A stretch of DNA of 64,000 bases from PALSA-693 sp963834725 (GTDB taxonomy: Bacteria; Actinomycetota; Acidimicrobiia; Acidimicrobiales; Palsa-688). How positions within the stretch are numbered: the stretch's first letter is position 1; every line of letters begins with the position of its first letter. The notes under the pieces are model-generated. The model saw only the letters and a program-made list of their open reading frames with translations, had not been told where the DNA came from and did not search any database. Shown piece by piece: positions 1-7,732 of this stretch. The translations under genes were made by a program, and so were the position numbers. Location of the stretch: positions 5,870,078-5,934,077 of the forward strand of contig CAWICN010000001.1 in assembly GCA_963834725.1 (NCBI GenBank), in the 5' to 3' direction.

Positions 1-1
1 T

Positions 2-577
2 CGCGATCGCTACGTCCTGCGGCTGATCGCCGTGGAACGCAGCTTCCACGTGCTGATCTTCGCCCTCCTGGCTGTCGCCATATTCCTCTATATCCCTCAT
101 CGGCACGCCCTGCAAAGCGACTACGCCCAGCTGGTGCGGGACTTGCGGAACAGCACCTTCGGCGGCAACTTCGGCCGGGGTGGCGTGTGGAGCCTGATCA
201 ACCGCCTGCTCATCATCCGCGAGCTGGATCTGATCGTCATAGGGGTCGGGCTCATCGCCTACTCCCTGATCCTTACCGCTGAGATCGTGGGGTTGTGGCG
301 GGCGCGGCGCTGGGCCGAGTACCTGACCTTCGTCGAGACCTGCGTGCTGCTTCCCTACGAGATCTATGAGCTCGCCCACAGCGTCACCGTGCTCAAGGTG
401 GCCGGGCTCATCGCCAACCTGGCCATTCTTCTGTACCTCGCTATCGTCCATCGCCTCTTCGGGTTGCGGGGCGGGACCCGCGCCGGACGAGCCAGATACG
501 AGGCTGAGGGCGGTCGGCCCGCGGTGGAGCGGGCCACGCCGGACCCCGCCGTCGGCGCGCCCGGAACCATCTTCTGA
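2..577 (+). CDS. DUF2127 family membrane protein (5' partial)
   Basis: The frame is open to the left window edge, so the N-terminus is missing; a GTG at 32 is only an internal candidate start. The visible protein has four hydrophobic stretches and the DUF2127 signature: a charged turn 'WRARRWAEYLTFVET' followed by 'LLPYEIYEL' and a final hydrophobic helix near 'VAGLIANLAILLYLAIV'. DUF2127 proteins are small integral membrane proteins of unknown biochemical role. The last 40 residues are Arg/Ala/Pro-rich and probably cytoplasmic. Its 3' end converges on and overlaps the end of the esterase ORF on the other strand by about 137 bases, which is more than usual. I am confident of the family; the function is unknown. 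Confidence 0.75.
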   Translation, partial: RDRYVLRLIAVERSFHVLIFALLAVAIFLYIPHRHALQSDYAQLVRDLRNSTFGGNFGRGGVWSLINRLLIIRELDLIVIGVGLIAYSLILTAEIVGLWRARRWAEYLTFVETCVLLPYEIYELAHSVTVLKVAGLIANLAILLYLAIVHRLFGLRGGTRAGRARYEAEGGRPAVERATPDPAVGAPGTIF

Positions 578-1517
578 GAAAGCGCGCTACCGCGGGGGGA
601 CTCGACCCTCCAGTCGACCGCCAGGTCGAGCCGACAGCACCTTCCACCAGCTTCGCCATACCCGCCTCTCCGGCCGCGTTGGGATGGATCGGGAAGGCCA
701 TCGCATGCGGCACGATTGGTTCGATCCAGCGAACCGACTCCGCCGTGCAGGCGTTGTGTGGCTCGCTGGGCACATACGTGTTGACGAAGATCACCCTGTG
801 CGCGGCGGCCACCGAGGCCAGCATCCCGTTCAGCTGGAGCTCCTTGAGACGCAAGTAGGGCACGTCTTTCGCCGTCAGCGGCACTCGCGGCCAGCAACCA
901 GATCCTTCAGCCGGGAGAATGGACGGATAACCGATAAGGAAGACCGCCGCGTTTGGCGCAACGGCGTGAATCCTGGCGAGCATTATCGAGGTCCTGGGAC
1001 GCAGGGCACGGATCTCGGCCGCGATGACGTCATGGCCGGACCGGTCATAGTAGGCCCGGCACGTCGTCCCGACCCGGGTGGGCCCCCACGGCGACGCCGC
1101 GATGCAGTTCTCGATGATCCCCCTGAAATCGATGTCGTTGCCGCCGATGCTCACGGTGACCACCCGATCGTTGGGCGCCACCGCGGACAGCTGGGGAGGA
1201 TTGGGTCCGCCAACGGTCGACTGCACACGCGTCATGTCCGCCACTGTTGCTCCGCTGCAACTCACGTCCGAGAGCGAGAAGCCCAGGGCGGCAGCCGCCA
1301 GATGGGGGTAGTCGTGGTCGGAACGGAGGCAGCCTGGCGGGTCGGTGATCTGGTTGGGTATCAGCGGCCCAGACGTGTACGAGTCCCCTAGCGCGGCCCA
1401 CGCCGGGGGAGGCACCGCCGCCCGGGCAACCGGAGCCACACTGGCGCCAATCAGCAGTAAGGCGGTCACTTCAACAGCCAGAAACAGCCGGACCCGGTTT
1501 GGTCGCAGAGCGAGCAT
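441..1517 (-). CDS. Secreted SGNH/GDSL esterase-lipase
   Basis: This is a secreted SGNH hydrolase resembling actinobacterial esterases/lipases. From the ATG at 1517 there is a positively charged N-terminus, a hydrophobic core (LFLAVEVTALLLIGASVA) and a likely cleavage site after 'ARA'. Block I is 'ALGDSYTSG' with the catalytic Ser, block III is 'SIGGNDIDF' with the oxyanion Gly/Asn, and block V is 'IHPNAAGE' with the catalytic His. Cysteines in the body suggest disulfides, consistent with export. The homologous fold seems to end near 'AKLVEGAVGS' (about position 610); the following 55 Arg/Pro-rich residues may be a non-conserved tail or a frame error and overlap the DUF2127 gene. In-frame starts also exist upstream at 1547 and 1601, but they lack a signal-peptide context. 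Confidence 0.8.
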   Translation of the reverse strand: MLALRPNRVRLFLAVEVTALLLIGASVAPVARAAVPPPAWAALGDSYTSGPLIPNQITDPPGCLRSDHDYPHLAAAALGFSLSDVSCSGATVADMTRVQSTVGGPNPPQLSAVAPNDRVVTVSIGGNDIDFRGIIENCIAASPWGPTRVGTTCRAYYDRSGHDVIAAEIRALRPRTSIMLARIHAVAPNAAVFLIGYPSILPAEGSGCWPRVPLTAKDVPYLRLKELQLNGMLASVAAAHRVIFVNTYVPSEPHNACTAESVRWIEPIVPHAMAFPIHPNAAGEAGMAKLVEGAVGSTWRSTGGSSPPAVARFLRRWFRARRRRGPAWPAPPRADRPQPRIWLVRRGSRPATRRGDGR

Positions 1518-1575
1518 TCGCCTTCGCTCTCCTCCCCGCGAACGCATTGCCGGGAGCGTACCTGCGATCGCGGGA

Positions 1576-2247
1576 TTATGTCGCTCGGCTCGTGGTGCCA
1601 ATCAGGCTGGACGAGCGGGCCGCGGTCACGATGAGCTCAGTGCAGACGTCGATCGGGATGACAGTCGAATCCAGCAGGAGGTGGTACAGGTGACTGTCGC
1701 GCGCATCGACCTTATAGAAGTATCGGACGTAGCCTTCGCGGGCCCGGTCCGTCTCGTCGAGCAACCGGGCCGCGGCTTCCTCATCGCCATCGACCTGTTC
1801 CGCGGCGCGGGCCAGCCGGCGGCGCCGGTCTCCGTCCAGCCGGACGTGGAACGCCGAAGGATGCCAGGCCAGGACGACCGCGCCGGCCCGACCCAGGATC
1901 ACGCCGCCCGTGGTGTCGGCCAGCGTCCGCAGCACGTGCCCGGTCGCGGCGCAAAAGGCCTCGTCGTCGGTGATGGTCGCCTCGGGCGGAGCGCTCACCC
2001 CCCAGGCGCTGAGCGATCCCGCCATGCCCTTGAACAGGCGCTGGAGGAACGTGGGCGGGCGTTCGTCGTGAGCGAACGCGGCATCGACGGTCGAGTCAAG
2101 CGCCCTGGACACCGCCACGGGTAGAGCGCGATCGAGGAAGGGCAAACCCAGTTTTTCGGCGACCGCCGGACCGACGACACTGCCGCCCGACCCAAATGAA
2201 GCAGAAATCGTCACCACCCGGACCTGCGTCGCCTGTCGATCCGGCAT
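1576..2247 (-). CDS. Cytidylate kinase-like family protein
   Basis: This is a cytidylate-kinase-like (PF13189 type) P-loop protein. The N-terminus reads 'VVTISASFGSGGSVVGPAVA', where the Gly/Ser-rich loop sits in the place of the NMP-kinase P-loop, followed by 'KLGLPFLDRAL'. The middle carries 'GGVILGRAGAVVLAW' and 'HVRLDGDRRRRLARAAEQ', and the end has 'YVRYFYKVDARDSHLYHLLLDST', a typical lid and C-terminal pattern of this family. Members usually stand apart from the true Cmk of pyrimidine metabolism and their substrate is unknown. The ATG at 2247 is chosen because GGGGGTGAG lies just upstream; an alternative in-frame start is at 2280. Its neighbours do not indicate a role. Confidence 0.75.
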   Translation of the reverse strand: MPDRQATQVRVVTISASFGSGGSVVGPAVAEKLGLPFLDRALPVAVSRALDSTVDAAFAHDERPPTFLQRLFKGMAGSLSAWGVSAPPEATITDDEAFCAATGHVLRTLADTTGGVILGRAGAVVLAWHPSAFHVRLDGDRRRRLARAAEQVDGDEEAAARLLDETDRAREGYVRYFYKVDARDSHLYHLLLDSTVIPIDVCTELIVTAARSSSLIGTTSRAT

Positions 2248-2435
2248 ACGGCTCACCCCCTCGAGATCCCAGCCCGCCACAAGCGGGTGTTTGCTGGCAC
2301 ACGATTCACTTACCCTTCTGCCGCCCTGGCCAACCCCGGGGGGCCCTGGGACCCCCGCACTCGCAGCCCCGCCGGCGAGGTGGTCTGGTGCCGGGAATCG
2401 ACGGTCGGATGCCGGCGATCAGCCCATGGACCCGT

Positions 2436-3149
2436 TCAGGCACGGACGTCGACGGCGATCGACGAGGCCACCGCCTCCCCGAGGGCCAGCGGGCCGGGCT
2501 TGGTCCCGACCCGCACCCGCAGGGTCCCGCCCGGCTCCCACCCCAGCATCTCCACCGGATCTCCGATGGCCACCCCTTGCTCGCTCAGCCAGCGCAGAAG
2601 ACTGGGAGCGGCGTCCACGACGCGGACCAGCCGGCCCCGCTCCCCCTCCCGGAGGTCCGACAGCCAGCGGGTCGGGGTGGTGGTCGGCGTGCCGTCAGCG
2701 GCCGGGATCGGGTCGCCGTGGGGGTCGCGGGTGGGGTGGCCGAGCGCCTCGGCGATCCGATCCAGTAGCCGGTCCGAGATCACGTGCTCGAGCACCTCGG
2801 CGTCGTCCTGGACCTCATCCCACCGGTAGCCGAGGGCAGCCACCAGGTAGGTCTCGATCAGCCGCTGCCGGCGCAGGACCAGCAGGGCCGCCCGCCGGCC
2901 TTCCGCGGTCAGCTCCAGGCCGCCGTAGCGCCGATGCACCACGAGCCGGTCGGCGGCCAGCTTGCGCACCATGCCCGACACCGACGACGGGGTGATGCCG
3001 AGCCGGTGGGCCAGTTCACTGACGGTGACCGGGCTCTCGCTGCGCTCTTCGATGTTGTAGATCCACTTCAGGTAGTCCTCGACCGCGGCTGTGCGCGCCG
3101 CCTGGCGGTGAGCCGCGGGCGCCGCGGCGGAGGGGTCGTTGGGCGTCAC
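2436..3149 (-). CDS. DtxR/MntR family metal-dependent repressor, MntR-like ligands
   Basis: This is an iron/manganese-dependent transcriptional repressor. The N-terminal winged helix is seen in 'VSELAHRLGITPSSVSGMVRKL', followed by the dimerization domain ('EVLEHVISDRLLDRIAEALGHPTRDPHGDPIP') and a C-terminal SH3/FeoA-like domain ('RLVRVVDAAPSLLRWLSEQGVAIGDPVEMLG'). The metal ligands look MntR-like: the residue matching DtxR Met10 is Asp in 'VEDYLKWIY', and the one matching Cys102 is Glu in 'DDAEVLEHV', next to the conserved Glu-His. I therefore infer manganese sensing. The GTG start at 3149 follows eight bases after the stop of the upstream small membrane ORF, suggesting cotranscription. A DtxR-box-like sequence at about 3430 lies upstream and could be its own operator. 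Confidence 0.85.
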   Translation of the reverse strand: MTPNDPSAAAPAAHRQAARTAAVEDYLKWIYNIEERSESPVTVSELAHRLGITPSSVSGMVRKLAADRLVVHRRYGGLELTAEGRRAALLVLRRQRLIETYLVAALGYRWDEVQDDAEVLEHVISDRLLDRIAEALGHPTRDPHGDPIPAADGTPTTTPTRWLSDLREGERGRLVRVVDAAPSLLRWLSEQGVAIGDPVEMLGWEPGGTLRVRVGTKPGPLALGEAVASSIAVDVRA

Positions 3150-3156
3150 GTGCCTG

Positions 3157-3420
3157 TCAGCGGCGCACCCGCCGCGGCCAGTCCCGGACCACCGCAAGCG
3201 CAAGCACCGCCGGGCCGATCAGTCCGATCAGCACCCAGGCCGGTTGGCCGGAGTGGATGGCCTCGGCCACGACCACCCCCAGCACGACCAGCATGGAAAG
3301 GACGACCTTCAGCTCGGGCCACTCCCGGCGCTGTCCGCTCCGATAACGCCGGCCAAAGTGATCCATACGACCAGGGTGATCCATGCGGGTGGGCTGATCC
3401 ACACGAGTAGGGTAGATCAA
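3157..3420 (-). CDS. Small membrane protein upstream of the MntR-like regulator
   Basis: I do not recognise a family. The C-terminal half contains two hydrophobic segments (LKVVLSMLVVLGVVVAEAI and a second around 'AWVLIGLIGPAVLALAVV') and ends in a basic tail. The first 25 residues from the ATG at 3420 are an odd repeat of 'RMDHPGRMDHFGRR' type and may not be translated; a start near residue 40 would still give a two-helix protein. It ends eight bases before the regulator start, so the two are probably cotranscribed. Whether it contributes to metal transport or sensing cannot be seen. Confidence 0.45.
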   Translation of the reverse strand: MIYPTRVDQPTRMDHPGRMDHFGRRYRSGQRREWPELKVVLSMLVVLGVVVAEAIHSGQPAWVLIGLIGPAVLALAVVRDWPRRVRR

Positions 3421-3428
3421 ACCTCAAA

Positions 3429-3445
3429 GTTAGTCGAGCCTCATT
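3429..3445. promoter_or_regulatory. DtxR/MntR-box-like inverted repeat
   Basis: The sequence TTAGTCGAGCCTCA is an imperfect palindrome with TTAG and CCTnA half sites around a TCGAG centre, resembling DtxR-family boxes (TTAGG...CCTAA). It lies at the 5' side of the small membrane ORF and MntR-like gene, so autoregulation is plausible. A very similar sequence occurs upstream of the Rieske gene at about 6206. This is a pattern-based inference. Confidence 0.35.
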
Positions 3446-3471
3446 TTGCCGGGTTCGCTCCGCCAGGTCGC

Positions 3472-4413
3472 TCACAGGTCGAGCACCAGACGTGGAGTCC
3501 GGGAGCGCGAGCAGCAGATCATCATCATCTCTCCGGACTCCTGGTCCTCCCGGGAGAGCACGTAGTCGCGATGGTCGGGCACGCCCTCGAGGACCCTCGT
3601 TTCGCAGGTCCCGCAGGTCCCCTCCCGGCAGGAGAAGAGCGCCTCGACGCCGGCCTCCTCCACGGCCTGGAGGATGGTCTTGCCGGAAGGCACGGTTATC
3701 GTCAACTCCGAGTAGTCGAGATAGACCTCGAACCCGTCCCCGGAGGGGTCCGGCCCTCCTTCGGGCGGGCGGAACCGTTCCACGTGGAGCGCCCCATCGG
3801 GCCACGCCTCACAGCGGTTCGTGACGGCCTCGATCAGCGGCTCGGGCCCGCAGCAGTACACCTTGCAGCCATCGCGGGGAGTCCCCAGGAACCGGGGCAG
3901 GTCGATCAGGCCGTGGTGTTCCTCGGGCCACAGGATGACCCTGTCGCCGTAGGCCGCCAGCTCCTCGACGAAGGCCATCGACGCCTGCCTGCGCCCGCCG
4001 TAGACGAGCACCCAGTCGGCGCCCGAGTCAGACACCTGGCGCACCATGGGCAGGATGGGAGTGATGCCGATCCCGCCGGCGATGAAGATGTAGCTGTCGG
4101 CCGGCTCCAGGGCAAAGTTGTTGCGTGGCCCGCGGACCTCGACGCGGTCGCCGGCCTTGATCTTCTCGTGCACGTGGGCCGACCCGCCCCGGCTTTCCGG
4201 CTCGCGCAGCACAGCCAGGCGCCAGCGGCTCCCCTCGGCCGGATCACCGCACAGGGAGTACTGCCGCTCCAGGCCTTCGCCCATGAGGAGATCGACATGA
4301 GCGCCGGGAGCCCACGATGGCAGGGCGCCACCACCTGACACCAGGTAGAGCGAGAGCACCCCTTCCGCCTCATGCTCCATTGACTCCACCACCACTTCGT
4401 ACGACGGATCCAC
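3472..4413 (-). CDS. PDR/VanB-type ferredoxin reductase (FMN/FAD, NAD(P)H, 2Fe-2S)
   Basis: This is an electron-transfer subunit that would pass electrons from NAD(P)H through flavin to a 2Fe-2S centre for a Rieske-type oxygenase or demethylase. The domain order is flavin-binding ('GLERQYSLCGDP', about residues 45-60), NAD-binding ('YIFIAGGIGITPILPM', about 105-120, and 'YCCGPEPLIEAV'), and a C-terminal plant-type ferredoxin with 'CREGTCGTCETRVLEG' and a last Cys in 'MICCSRSRTPRLVLDL', the typical ending of this family. Length (313 aa) is standard. It starts at GTG 4413, 25 bases after the amidohydrolase stop, so it is the last gene of the Rieske-amidohydrolase-reductase transcript. No Rieske oxygenase alpha subunit is visible nearby. 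Confidence 0.88.
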   Translation of the reverse strand: MDPSYEVVVESMEHEAEGVLSLYLVSGGGALPSWAPGAHVDLLMGEGLERQYSLCGDPAEGSRWRLAVLREPESRGGSAHVHEKIKAGDRVEVRGPRNNFALEPADSYIFIAGGIGITPILPMVRQVSDSGADWVLVYGGRRQASMAFVEELAAYGDRVILWPEEHHGLIDLPRFLGTPRDGCKVYCCGPEPLIEAVTNRCEAWPDGALHVERFRPPEGGPDPSGDGFEVYLDYSELTITVPSGKTILQAVEEAGVEALFSCREGTCGTCETRVLEGVPDHRDYVLSREDQESGEMMMICCSRSRTPRLVLDL

Positions 4414-4438
4414 CGGATGTCAGCCTTGTTGTGCTCCC

Positions 4439-5530
4439 TCAGAGCCGGTACCAGCGGCGGGCCGTCTCGGCCATGATGTTGCCGTGGACGGATGAGGGCA
4501 TGGCGCTGAGCAGGACGGAGACGTCCTCGTCGTAGCCGTGCGGGTAGTCGGTAGCGAACATGAGGAAATCGTCGGTGCCCAGCCATCCTGTCACTTTGGC
4601 CACCAGCTCCGGTGGTCCGGCGTCGATGGGCGCGGTAGAGAAGCGCATGTGGTCCCGGATGATGTCGAGAGGCGGGCGGTCGACCCAGGGAACCTCGCGG
4701 TGCAGGCCCCGCCACTCCTTGTTCATCCGCCACCCCCAGCCTGGCAGCCAGAGGAAGCCGCCTTCCATCACGGACATCCGCAGGTTGGGGCACACCTGGA
4801 AGACACCCTCGCTGATGATGCTGGTGACCTGCGACGTGTAGGACAGCCACTCCGAGCCGTAGCTCTCGATGTACCAGGAGGCGTAGCCGGTAGAGGATGG
4901 GGCCACCTCGGTGGTGCCGCCCGCGTGCAGGCCGGCTACCAGGTCGCGGGCCTCCATGGCCTTTAACACCGGGTGAAAGTGGCGCTGCCCCCATAGCTGG
5001 TCGTTGCGGATCGGCAGCAGCACCTGGACGAACCCGGGGTGGTCGCCGACCCGCTCGATCTCTTGAACCATGGCCGCCGGATCACGGGCCGGAATGGTGA
5101 TCGACGCCCGCAGGCGGGAGTCCTTTGCCAACCATTCCGTCATGACCCAGTCGTTGACAGCCCGGGCCAGGGCGGCCGCCCAGTCGGGGTGACGCAGGCT
5201 GTCGACGCCGTAATAACAGTTGAGGATGGCGAAGTCGACCTCCCACGGGTCGAGGATGTGCTCCTGGAGGAGGGCCAGGCTGGATGCAGGGGGCTTGTTG
5301 TCGGCCGGGCGCCACTCCGATCGGCAAGACCGGGGTGACGCGGGCGGATAGGCCGCAGCGGCGCCTCCCGGGCCGCGATAGTTGCGTTCGATGCACCAGT
5401 CCACCCAGATCGGCTCCATGTAGGGATACAGCGTGTCGATCGAGGGCACGTTGGCGTGGACGTCCACGTCGATGACCGGTCCGTCCCACAGCTCCCGCCG
5501 GGACGTCGTCAATGGCAGGGTGGCGGTCAC
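4439..5530 (-). CDS. Amidohydrolase-family (ACMSD-like) metal-dependent hydrolase/decarboxylase
   Basis: This is a PF04909 amidohydrolase, the TIM-barrel family that includes ACMSD and gamma-resorcylate decarboxylases. The first metal motif is seen in 'VIDVDVHANVPSI' (HxH replaced by DVH), a barrel histidine in 'LVAGLHAGGTTEVAP', and the last strand motif in 'FLMFATDYPHGYDEDV' with the conserved Asp. It ends 'NIMAETARRWYRL', typical of the family. The GTG start overlaps the Rieske stop (GTGA), so translation is coupled to the ferredoxin. The substrate is unknown; the context suggests a carboxylated or ring-opened intermediate. It is more divergent than the two amidohydrolases at 6.5-9 kb. Confidence 0.85.
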   Translation of the reverse strand: MTATLPLTTSRRELWDGPVIDVDVHANVPSIDTLYPYMEPIWVDWCIERNYRGPGGAAAAYPPASPRSCRSEWRPADNKPPASSLALLQEHILDPWEVDFAILNCYYGVDSLRHPDWAAALARAVNDWVMTEWLAKDSRLRASITIPARDPAAMVQEIERVGDHPGFVQVLLPIRNDQLWGQRHFHPVLKAMEARDLVAGLHAGGTTEVAPSSTGYASWYIESYGSEWLSYTSQVTSIISEGVFQVCPNLRMSVMEGGFLWLPGWGWRMNKEWRGLHREVPWVDRPPLDIIRDHMRFSTAPIDAGPPELVAKVTGWLGTDDFLMFATDYPHGYDEDVSVLLSAMPSSVHGNIMAETARRWYRL

Positions 5531-6105
5531 GCGTTCTCCTCCGCGGGCTTGGTTGCTGCAGATTTGGGCGGGCGGGGCGGCCGGACGGGATCCAGGTTGA
5601 CCACGATGTAGTCGTCTTCGACCGTGATCGGAATGGTCTCAGCCTGATACGGCCCAGGGATCCGGCCGGGCACAACCGGATGGGGGACGGTGCCCTGCTC
5701 GATCGGTCTGCGCTCACCGGCGGTCACGCCCACCTGGCCGGCATCGATCTCGGTGACGACCACCTGGCCCTCCTCCACCTGAACCTGATAGGGCCGGACG
5801 CGCACCGTCGTCGGATCGAGATACGACTGACCGGTCCGGACGTCGAACTCCCATCCGTGCCACGGGCACATGAGGAGCTTGGTCGAGGCGTCGTAGGTGA
5901 ACTGGCCGGGGCCGTCCGACATCAACGTCCCTACCAGGCGGCCCCGGCACAACTCGCCACCCTTGTGGGGGCACTGGTTCAGGAGGCCGTAGAACTCGCC
6001 CTGCATGTTGAAGATGCCGATCGAACGGTTGTTCACCGTGACGACCATCCCTTCCCCGTCTTTGAGCTCGCTAGCTTTCCCGACGACGAACTTCCTTGCG
6101 GGCAT
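5527..6105 (-). CDS. Rieske 2Fe-2S protein
   Basis: This is a small soluble Rieske protein. Cluster ligands are in 'QCPHKGGELCRG' (Cys-x-His) and 'LLMCPWHGWEFDVRTG' (Cys-x2-His), spaced as in dioxygenase ferredoxins and oxygenase N-termini. The remaining 90 residues do not contain an oxygenase iron site and end in a Pro/Lys-rich tail, so it is not a full alpha subunit. The ATG at 6105 is chosen because AGGAAGTGGAGG precedes it; the open frame extends further upstream but without homology. It is the first gene of a set with the amidohydrolase (overlap) and the VanB-type reductase, which could reduce it. A DtxR-like box lies about 100 bases upstream. Confidence 0.88.
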   Translation of the reverse strand: MPARKFVVGKASELKDGEGMVVTVNNRSIGIFNMQGEFYGLLNQCPHKGGELCRGRLVGTLMSDGPGQFTYDASTKLLMCPWHGWEFDVRTGQSYLDPTTVRVRPYQVQVEEGQVVVTEIDAGQVGVTAGERRPIEQGTVPHPVVPGRIPGPYQAETIPITVEDDYIVVNLDPVRPPRPPKSAATKPAEENA

Positions 6106-6204
6106 CCTCCACTTCCTTTCGGCCGATATCGCCGCGACTTGGCCGTCCAGGCGGTCTCGGTCGCCTTCCCCCGACCCCCTTCGGGTGGTTTGCGGCGGAC
6201 CAAA

Positions 6205-6221
6205 TTTAGGTCGAGCCTGAG
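6205..6221. promoter_or_regulatory. DtxR/MntR-box-like inverted repeat before the Rieske operon
   Basis: The sequence TTTAGGTCGAGCCTGAG has TTTAGG and CCTGAG half sites around TCGAG and matches the site at about 3430 in its core. Its place about 100 bases upstream of the Rieske start suggests control of this iron-protein operon by the MntR-like repressor or another DtxR-family protein. No test of binding is possible from sequence alone. Confidence 0.35.
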
Positions 6222-6467
6222 TTGGATCCCAAATCGTCCGGAATACTCGCGGTTCGTGGCTTGTCGGGTTTTTCTGTAGCGCACGCCCCTTCAACTGGGC
6301 ACCATTCGCGACAGAAAACCGCTGAAAGGGCACGATTCGCGACAGAGAACGCAGCCGGGCCCCCGCTCACCAGCTCAAGGTCTCCGCGGCGCGCCTCAGC
6401 TGCAGGTAGGCGCGCCTCGGGCGCCAGGCCACCCCGCCGGCGGAGGGCGGGCGACAGGGCGGCAGGA

Positions 6468-7634
6468 TCAGCGCCGCTCGAGGCCGGTACCGGGCAGTAG
6501 CTGGATGCCGAACAGGTCGCGGGCGTTCTCACCCAGGATGCGCCGGCACTGCGCCTCGTCGGCCCGCCGGATGAAGATCTCGGGCTCGTCGAAGTCCCAG
6601 TGCGGGTAGTCCGAGGAGAACATGAGCTTGTCGCCCATCCCGGAAGCCTCGAAGGACTCTATGACCTCGTCGATCCACTCTTCCTTCTCCGGCTCCTCCA
6701 TCGGTTGGGTCGTGTACCAGAAGTTGTCGCGGATGTACTCCGACGGACGACGCTGGAGGTGCGACACCTCCCGGCCCAACACCTCGAAGGCCTTGTCGAG
6801 CCGCCAGGCGAAGGGCACCGCCCATGACCAGCCGAGCTCCGCCATCACGATCTTCAGCTTCGGGAACCGGTCGAATACCCCCTCGTAGACCAGGCTGCTC
6901 ACCACCGGGAAGTTGAACCCGGCGAAGTCACAGTGCTCCTCGAAGTAATAGTTGGCCGGGCCGGACGGCGTGATGCGCAGGGCCGCCAGCACGTGGAAGC
7001 CCACCGGGATGCCGTAGTGCTCGCAGACCTCGTAGATGGGCCAGTAGCTGGGATGGCCCGCGGGGCGCAGGTTGTCCGGGGCCCACAGCACCTGCTTCCA
7101 GCGATCGCCGTACTCGCCCATCTCCTCCCGGCAGCGCACGATCTCGGCCGCGCCGGCCGCGGGGAGCTCGTAGGGGCAGGTGATGGACCCGTACCAGCGC
7201 GGGTCGGCGGCCAGCCAGTTGTCGCGGCGCGCTTCGTTCATGGCCCGGCACATGGCGATGGACAGCTCGGCGGGCTGTCGACCCGATCCCGCCATCCGGA
7301 ATCCGCCGATGTCGTTGAGCACGGCGCCGCTCATGTCGTAGCGGTCGAGCAGCTGCTCGGCGGCGAACTGCGGGTTGCTGCCCGGCGGCCCACCCTCGGG
7401 CGGCTCCGCGTCCCAGCGGCTGGCGAACTCGCGGTGACGGGGACGCTCGCCACCGGACATAAAGCCGCCGAAGGTCATCCCGATATCCCGCACATAGTCC
7501 TCCCATCGCTTCGGGAGGTACGTCATCACACTGATGCTGTTCCTCCCCACGGACGGGTGGACGTCGGAGTCAATGATCCCGATCTTGGTGCCGGACTGTG
7601 GCGCCGCCTGCCCCGGCTCGAATGTCAATGCCAT
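6468..7634 (-). CDS. Amidohydrolase-family protein (tandem paralogue 1)
   Basis: This is a PF04909 TIM-barrel hydrolase. The first metal motif is 'IGIIDSDVHPSVG', the barrel motifs are 'YYFEEHCDFAGFNFPVVSSL', 'KIVMAELGWSWAVPFAWRLD' and 'KLMFSSDYPHWDFDEPEIF' (conserved Asp), and it ends 'RRILGENARDLFGI'. It is closely similar along its whole length to the gene at 7733-8932, with long identical blocks, so the two arose by tandem duplication. About 100 bases separate them. The substrate is unknown; related proteins are often annotated as decarboxylases or hydrolases in aromatic and terpenoid degradation loci. Start ATG 7634 gives the N-terminus closest to its paralogue. Confidence 0.85.
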   Translation of the reverse strand: MALTFEPGQAAPQSGTKIGIIDSDVHPSVGRNSISVMTYLPKRWEDYVRDIGMTFGGFMSGGERPRHREFASRWDAEPPEGGPPGSNPQFAAEQLLDRYDMSGAVLNDIGGFRMAGSGRQPAELSIAMCRAMNEARRDNWLAADPRWYGSITCPYELPAAGAAEIVRCREEMGEYGDRWKQVLWAPDNLRPAGHPSYWPIYEVCEHYGIPVGFHVLAALRITPSGPANYYFEEHCDFAGFNFPVVSSLVYEGVFDRFPKLKIVMAELGWSWAVPFAWRLDKAFEVLGREVSHLQRRPSEYIRDNFWYTTQPMEEPEKEEWIDEVIESFEASGMGDKLMFSSDYPHWDFDEPEIFIRRADEAQCRRILGENARDLFGIQLLPGTGLERR

Positions 7635-7732
7635 GGTGGTGGTTCCCCTCCTGGTCGACCTGCGACCATGCGTACCGGTATCAGTTTGGAGCCGACGACG
7701 ACGAGGGCCTCAGGATCAAGCCCCTCGGCCGG

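Noticed and set aside
366..1391. Plus-strand ORF of 341 codons opposite the SGNH esterase
   Set aside because: The product is Arg/Pro/His-rich without domains, and the minus strand has clear SGNH motifs.
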